From the NCBI RefSeq assembly GCF_049472675.1, contig NZ_JAPNXM010000002.1, positions 124,001-188,000 of the forward strand: a stretch of DNA of 64,000 nt. Direction: 5' to 3'. Below, one piece after another: positions 59,623-64,000 of this stretch; the stretch's first letter is position 1; each line of letters opens with the position of its first letter. The position numbers and the translations under genes were made by a program. Below the pieces are notes generated by a model that saw only the letters and a program-made list of their open reading frames with translations, made no database searches and was not told the origin of the DNA. The stretch comes from Deferribacter thermophilus (GTDB taxonomy: Bacteria; Chrysiogenota; Deferribacteres; Deferribacterales; Deferribacteraceae).

Positions 59623-60394
59623 ATTTATTATTCACAATCCATCCCCAAATCTTCATAAACTTGGTAAGATATTGATGAGAAAAGGTAATAAAGTATTGTT
59701 CACTTCAGATGATTTGTTTTTTCCAAAATTTATTGAAAGAATTTATATTATTGATGAATCAAATGTTAATGTTGTTAGGCCTACTATTGATAGTCAGTAT
59801 AATGATAAATCAATATTTAAATTGAAAAAAGGATTATTTACTAAAGTGTTTAATTCAAAAGATAATAATCTTCCCTTTATAAAAGCTTTGAAAAAAACAA
59901 AAAACTTTAAAGAATATAATCCAATAAATGATACTGAGAAAAGAGATTTAGAAGATATTATTAAAGAAAAAGTTAATACTAATATTATAGCCCCTTTTGT
60001 TCATTATAATTTTTCTGAAAAATATAGAATAAAAGGGGATCTTTTTTCAATATACAAAGTAGAAGGTGAGATAACAGATATATTTTTTGATAACGGATTT
60101 TATATATTGGATAATCACATTGAATTTTTTAAAAGAGATGATTATCTTATTTTTATTACTTCGAACGATGAATTCAGCATTAAAAATTTATATAAACATG
60201 CTAATAAATATGAAATTAAAATAAGTAAGTTAGGAAAGATAGTGAAAAATAATAATCCCTGGGTATTGAAATATAAGATAGACAATAATAATTTAATATT
60301 AGTAAATGACTATAGTTTGTTGAACATTTCTGCAAAACTCAGTGAGGAGTGGTTTGAGAAAATGGAGAGGTTTTTATGTTTAGAAAAGCGGTAG
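59603..60394 (+). CDS. Hypothetical protein, no family recognised
   Basis: 263-residue soluble protein rich in Asn, Lys, Ile and Phe, without signal peptide, membrane helix, Cys cluster or nucleotide-binding motif. It begins MSLKFTEFIIHNPSP and has aromatic segments such as FFDNGFYILDNHIEFF. ATG 59603 is chosen because the preceding in-frame TTG at 59582 lies deeper in mqnE; both overlap mqnE and neither has a good ribosome-binding site. It also overlaps the Memo-like gene by 19 nt, so it is firmly in this operon. Function unknown. Confidence 0.7.
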   Translation: MSLKFTEFIIHNPSPNLHKLGKILMRKGNKVLFTSDDLFFPKFIERIYIIDESNVNVVRPTIDSQYNDKSIFKLKKGLFTKVFNSKDNNLPFIKALKKTKNFKEYNPINDTEKRDLEDIIKEKVNTNIIAPFVHYNFSEKYRIKGDLFSIYKVEGEITDIFFDNGFYILDNHIEFFKRDDYLIFITSNDEFSIKNLYKHANKYEIKISKLGKIVKNNNPWVLKYKIDNNNLILVNDYSLLNISAKLSEEWFEKMERFLCLEKR

Positions 60395-61164
60395 TAAAAG
60401 GTTATTTTTATCCTGATAATAGAGAAGAACTAGTAAATTTTTTTGAACAAAACAAAGAAAAACAGAAAAGTGATGCAATCTTAGCCATTGTTCCTCATGC
60501 AGGATATATTTATTCAGGAAAGACTGCAGTAAAAACTATATCTTCTATTAATTTAAAAAAGAAAGTTTTGATGCTTGGTCCAAATCACACTGGATTTGGA
60601 GAAAAGGTTGCACTATTCCCAGATGGTGAGTGGGAAACCCCTTTTGGAATTTTGAAAGTAGATAATGTATTAAATAGTAAATTAAAGCTTGTTGAAGATA
60701 TAAAAGAGGATATTGTAGCACATGTTAGAGAGCATTCTTTAGAAGTTATCTTGCCTATTTTACATTATTTTAGTGGTGATATAACTTTTTCTGCAATTAC
60801 AATGATGCCAATGAGATATAATCAGTGCATAGAGCTGGCAGAAAAGATATATCAAAATGTTAGAGATGAAGAGTTTACTATAGTGGTGAGTTCTGATTTC
60901 AATCATTATGAAGATGCTGAGACTACAAATAAAAAGGATATGATGGCTATAGAAAATATTTTAGCTTTGGATTCAAAGGGGCTTTATGATGTTGTATTTA
61001 GTAAAGATATAAGCATGTGTGGTGTATATCCTGCAATAGTGGGGATAGAATTGGCAAAACTATTTGGTGCTAAAGAAGCTAAATTAATTGAGCATACTCA
61101 TAGTGGTTATGTAAATGGTGATTATTCTCAGGTGGTAGGGTATGCTGGAATTTTGATTCAATAA
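60376..61164 (+). CDS. amrB: Memo/AmrB-family protein (AmmeMemoRadiSam system protein B)
   Basis: 262-residue protein of the Memo family, structurally related to class III extradiol dioxygenases. Putative metal/active-site residues are His in VPHAGYIYSG, LGPNHTGFG, VREHSLEV and SSDFNHYED. Established knowledge: bacterial members often occur with an AMMECR1 protein and a radical SAM protein; neither partner is adjacent (the nearby radical SAM gene is mqnE). Biochemical role unsettled. ATG 60376 with GAGAGG upstream. Confidence 0.9.
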   Translation: MFRKAVVKGYFYPDNREELVNFFEQNKEKQKSDAILAIVPHAGYIYSGKTAVKTISSINLKKKVLMLGPNHTGFGEKVALFPDGEWETPFGILKVDNVLNSKLKLVEDIKEDIVAHVREHSLEVILPILHYFSGDITFSAITMMPMRYNQCIELAEKIYQNVRDEEFTIVVSSDFNHYEDAETTNKKDMMAIENILALDSKGLYDVVFSKDISMCGVYPAIVGIELAKLFGAKEAKLIEHTHSGYVNGDYSQVVGYAGILIQ

Positions 61165-61179
61165 TTTAAGGGGGTTATA

Positions 61180-62046
61180 ATGAAAAAAGTTAGGAAAGCT
61201 ATTATACCTGCTGCTGGTTTTGGGACGAGGATGCTTCCTGCAACTAAGGCTATTCCAAAAGAGATGATTACTCTGATAGATAAACCTGTTATTCAATATG
61301 CAGTAGAAGAGGCCGTTAGTTCTGGTATAGAAACAATTGTTTTGATTACATCTAAACACAAGAAATCTATTGAAGACCATTTTGATAAGAATTTTGAGCT
61401 TGAAGAAATATTAAAAAAGGGTGGCAAGGAGAAAGAGCTAGAAAAAATTTTGGAGCTTGCTAATTGCTGTGAAATTGTTTCAATAAGACAGAAAGAGCAG
61501 AGAGGTTTGGGGGATGCTGTTTATTGTGCAAAAAATATTATAGGTGATGAGCCCTTTGCTGTTATATTACCAGATGATGTTATGTTAAGCAAAGAACCTG
61601 TCATTGGTCAACTTATTGAATGTTATAATAAAGTTGAAAAGAGTGTAGTAGCTTTACAGGAAGTGCAAATGGAAGATGTCTCAAAGTATGGGATTGTTTC
61701 TGTAAAAGAGAAAATAGAAGAAAGATTATTTCTATTAGACGATATGGTGGAAAAGCCTAAAGAGAATCCACCGTCAACTTATGCAATAATTGGAAGATAT
61801 GTATTAGATTCAAATGTAATGAAAAATATTGGTGAAATTACACCTGGTGCTCTGGGAGAAATCCAGCTTACAGACGCCATTAAGAAAGAAGCAATATCCA
61901 GTAAAGTGTTTGGTTATCTTTTTAAGGGTGAGAGGTATGACTGTGGTAATGTGAACGGTTACTTAGATGCTATAATAAATTTTGCTTTAGAGCGTGATGA
62001 TCTTAGAGATTATCTTGTTCAAATAATTAAAAATAAGTTTTTATGA
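61180..62046 (+). CDS. galU: UTP-glucose-1-phosphate uridylyltransferase
   Basis: 288-residue nucleotidyltransferase making UDP-glucose for envelope polysaccharides. AIIPAAGFGTRMLPATKAIPKEM (residues about 7-29) is the nucleotide-binding signature; LPDDVMLS and the Lys in VEKP are also present. ATG 61180 with AAGGGGG upstream, 15 nt after the Memo-like gene. Confidence 0.96.
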   Translation: MKKVRKAIIPAAGFGTRMLPATKAIPKEMITLIDKPVIQYAVEEAVSSGIETIVLITSKHKKSIEDHFDKNFELEEILKKGGKEKELEKILELANCCEIVSIRQKEQRGLGDAVYCAKNIIGDEPFAVILPDDVMLSKEPVIGQLIECYNKVEKSVVALQEVQMEDVSKYGIVSVKEKIEERLFLLDDMVEKPKENPPSTYAIIGRYVLDSNVMKNIGEITPGALGEIQLTDAIKKEAISSKVFGYLFKGERYDCGNVNGYLDAIINFALERDDLRDYLVQIIKNKFL

Positions 62047-62053
62047 GGAAACT

Positions 62054-62455
62054 ATGTCAAATATCCCAGAAATTAGAATAATTCATGGTATAATAAACAG
62101 AGAGTTATCTGATCTGTTAGAAGTTTTGGAGAAAATTCTAAGCAAAAAAGGTGTATTTGAAAGTAATTACCCTTTGATGGATATTGCAATAACCAATGAC
62201 AAAATAAAAATTTATGTTGATTTACCTGGTGTAAAGCTTGAAGATTTTAAGGTTTTTTTATATAACAAAAACCTTATTATAGAGGGGTATAAGTCCGATA
62301 TTAGGATAGGGGAAAAAGTCAATTTTTTGCGTATGGAAAGAGATTTTTTCCCATTTAGAAGAGTTGTTCAATTACCTGAAAATATAAATGAAGATAATAT
62401 TACAGCTGTTTTAAAAGATGGAGTGTTAGAAATTACTATTGATAAGAAGTTATAA
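62054..62455 (+). CDS. Small heat-shock protein (Hsp20/alpha-crystallin family)
   Basis: 133-residue chaperone. The alpha-crystallin domain spans about residues 40-133: VDLPGVKLEDFKVFLYNKNLIIEG, the RMERDFFPFRRVVQLPENIN segment and AVLKDGVLEITI are typical. It lacks the usual C-terminal IxI tail (it ends EITIDKKL). ATG 62054 with GAGGAAA upstream. lon starts 8 nt later, giving a chaperone-protease pair. Confidence 0.9.
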   Translation: MSNIPEIRIIHGIINRELSDLLEVLEKILSKKGVFESNYPLMDIAITNDKIKIYVDLPGVKLEDFKVFLYNKNLIIEGYKSDIRIGEKVNFLRMERDFFPFRRVVQLPENINEDNITAVLKDGVLEITIDKKL

Positions 62456-62463
62456 GGAGGAAT

Positions 62464-64000
62464 AATGGAGCATTTAGAGCAGGATATAAAAATTCCAGAA
62501 CAGTTACCTTTATTACCAGTTAGAGATATAGTTATTTTCCCATACATGGTGTTACCTTTATTTGTAGGTAGAGATTCAAGTATTGCTGCAATTGATGAAT
62601 CTCTAAATTCTAATAGATTGATCTTTTTAGCAGCACAAAAAGATGCAATGATAGAAGCTCCAACTCCAGATGATATCTATAAAGTTGGTTGTATTGCAAT
62701 GATTTTGCGAATGCTCAAGCTTCCTGATGGCAGGGTAAAAATTTTAGTTCAGGGTTTAAAAAGGGGCGAGATAGAAGAATATGTTCAAAATGAACCTTTT
62801 TATAAAGTTAAGGTTAAATCTATTGATGAAATTCAGGTTGAAAAGGATTTAAATGTCGAAGCTCTAATTAGGTATGTAAAAGAGCAAATTAGTAAAGCAG
62901 TAAATCTTGGAAAACCGATGTTGCCTGATTTACTTGCAATAATAGATACTCTGGATGACCCAGGAAAACTTGCTGATATTGTAGTGGCAAATATTGGATT
63001 GAAAATCGAAGAAGCACAGGAAGTTTTAGAGATTGTCAATCCTGTGGAGAGACTTAAAAAAGTATCAGATTTTTTGAATAGGGAAATAGCAATTTTAGAG
63101 GTTCAGCAAAAAATTTTAAATGAGGCAAAGGGGGAGATTGACAAAAGTCAAAGGGAGTATTTCTTAAAAGAGCAGCTTAAAGCTATAAAGAAAGAACTTG
63201 GCGAGGAAGATGACTTTCAAAAAGAGATTGAAGAGTTTGAGAAGAAAATCAAAAAGGCAAAAATGCCTAAAGATGTTAGAGAAGAAGCTAAAAAGCAACT
63301 TGATAGATTATCTAAAATGCATCCTGATTCTGCAGAGGCAACAGTAATAAGAACTTATCTAGAATGGTTAGTTGAGCTTCCTTGGAGTAAAAGTAGTAAA
63401 GATAATCTTGATTTAACTCATGCTAAAAAAATCCTCGATGAAGATCACTACGGATTAAAAGAGGTAAAAGAGAGGATTTTAGAGTTTTTAGCTGTTAGGA
63501 AGTTAAATCCAAATATGAAAAGCCCGATTTTATGTTTTGTAGGTCCGCCAGGTGTAGGTAAAACATCACTTGGAAAATCTATTGCAAGAGCTATGGGAAG
63601 AAAATTTTATAGGATTTCACTGGGAGGGATGAGAGATGAGGCAGAAATAAGGGGGCATAGAAGGACATATATAGGCGCTATGCCAGGTAAAATAATTCAA
63701 GGTATTAAAGTGTGTGGGACAAACAATCCAGTTTTTATGCTTGATGAAATTGATAAGATAGGGATGGATTTTAGGGGTGATCCAGCTTCTGCTCTTTTAG
63801 AGGTACTTGACCCAGAGCAGAATAATAGTTTTGTGGATCATTATTTAGGTGTTCCCTTTGATTTATCAAAAGTGTTGTTTATAACTACGGCCAATTATTT
63901 GGATCCTATCCCTCCTGCTTTAAAAGATAGAATGGAAATTATTTATCTACCTGGTTATACAGAAGAGGATAAGATTAAAATTGCAGAAAAATATCTAATC
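62464..64000 (+). CDS. lon: ATP-dependent protease Lon (5' part, continues beyond window)
   Basis: Serine protease of the AAA+ class that degrades misfolded and regulatory proteins. The visible 512 codons stay open to the window edge. The N-terminal LON substrate domain begins LPLLPVRDIVIFPYMVLPLF; the AAA+ part has Walker A GPPGVGKTSLGKS near residues 361-373, RGHRRTYIGAMPGKIIQG, and Walker B VFMLDEIDKIG. The C-terminal proteolytic domain with the catalytic Ser-Lys pair lies outside. ATG 62464 with AAGGAGG upstream. Confidence 0.95.

Overview
The window reads as a low-GC bacterial chromosome segment with nearly every gene on the + strand and very tight packing (many 1-8 nt stop/start overlaps). 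No stretch of 300 bases lacks a gene. It encodes lipid A synthesis (lpxB), a type IV pilus secretin, flagellar basal-body genes, an 11-heme cytochrome c, hydrogenase maturation genes and a futalosine-type menaquinone gene. Together these point to a Gram-negative, motile, anaerobic or respiratory bacterium. The mix resembles Deferribacterota (Deferribacter / Calditerrivibrio type), but that is inference; Aquificota- or Campylobacterota-like lineages cannot be excluded from the sequence alone.

Region 1 (1-12.8 kb): tRNA-Tyr, tRNA-Gly, a hairpin terminator, tRNA-Thr, tuf copy 1, rpmG, tRNA-Trp, secE, nusG, rplK, rplA, an L10-type leader, rplJ, rplL, a terminator/attenuator, then rpoB and rpoC. 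Region 2 (12.8-31.7 kb): a strong sigma70-type promoter, then rpsL, rpsG, fusA, tuf copy 2, and the S10, spc and alpha operons run together through secY, adk, map, infA, rpmJ and rpoA to rplQ. rpmD (L30) is missing from its usual place. The two tuf copies are identical to the base, and their codon choice differs sharply from their neighbours.

Region 3 (31.7-37.3 kb): two short ECF/CbiO-like ABC ATPases with no membrane partner, a class II aldolase, a TIM-barrel isomerase/epimerase, hemL, a PII-like protein, and an Fo-only ATP synthase cluster (atpZ-like, atpI-like, atpB, atpE). The c subunit carries residues associated with Na+ binding. Region 4 (37.3-42.1 kb): an 11-heme NapC/NirT-like cytochrome, a rhomboid protease, hypC-hypD-hypE, and a small monoheme lipoprotein whose start lies inside hypE.

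Region 5 (42.1-48.6 kb): hisI with an apparently leaderless promoter, pilM-pilN-pilO-pilP-pilQ, then lpxB with a perfect intrinsic terminator inside its first codons. Region 6 (48.7-57.2 kb): fliK, flgD, flgE, motA, motB, fliL, fliN, a fliO-like gene, fliP (probable AUU start) and fliQ; fliM, fliR and flhB are not present. Region 7 (57.2-64 kb): a response regulator with HD-GYP output, mqnE, an unrecognised 263-residue protein, a Memo/AmrB-family protein, galU, a small heat-shock protein and the N-terminal two thirds of lon, which runs off the end.

No CRISPR array, insertion sequence or prophage was seen. The best leads are regulatory or degenerate-family signals rather than a clear new system: terminators embedded in the 5' ends of downstream genes, the orphan ATPase pair, the tuf duplication, the putative Na+-type c ring and the orphan gene at 59.6 kb.
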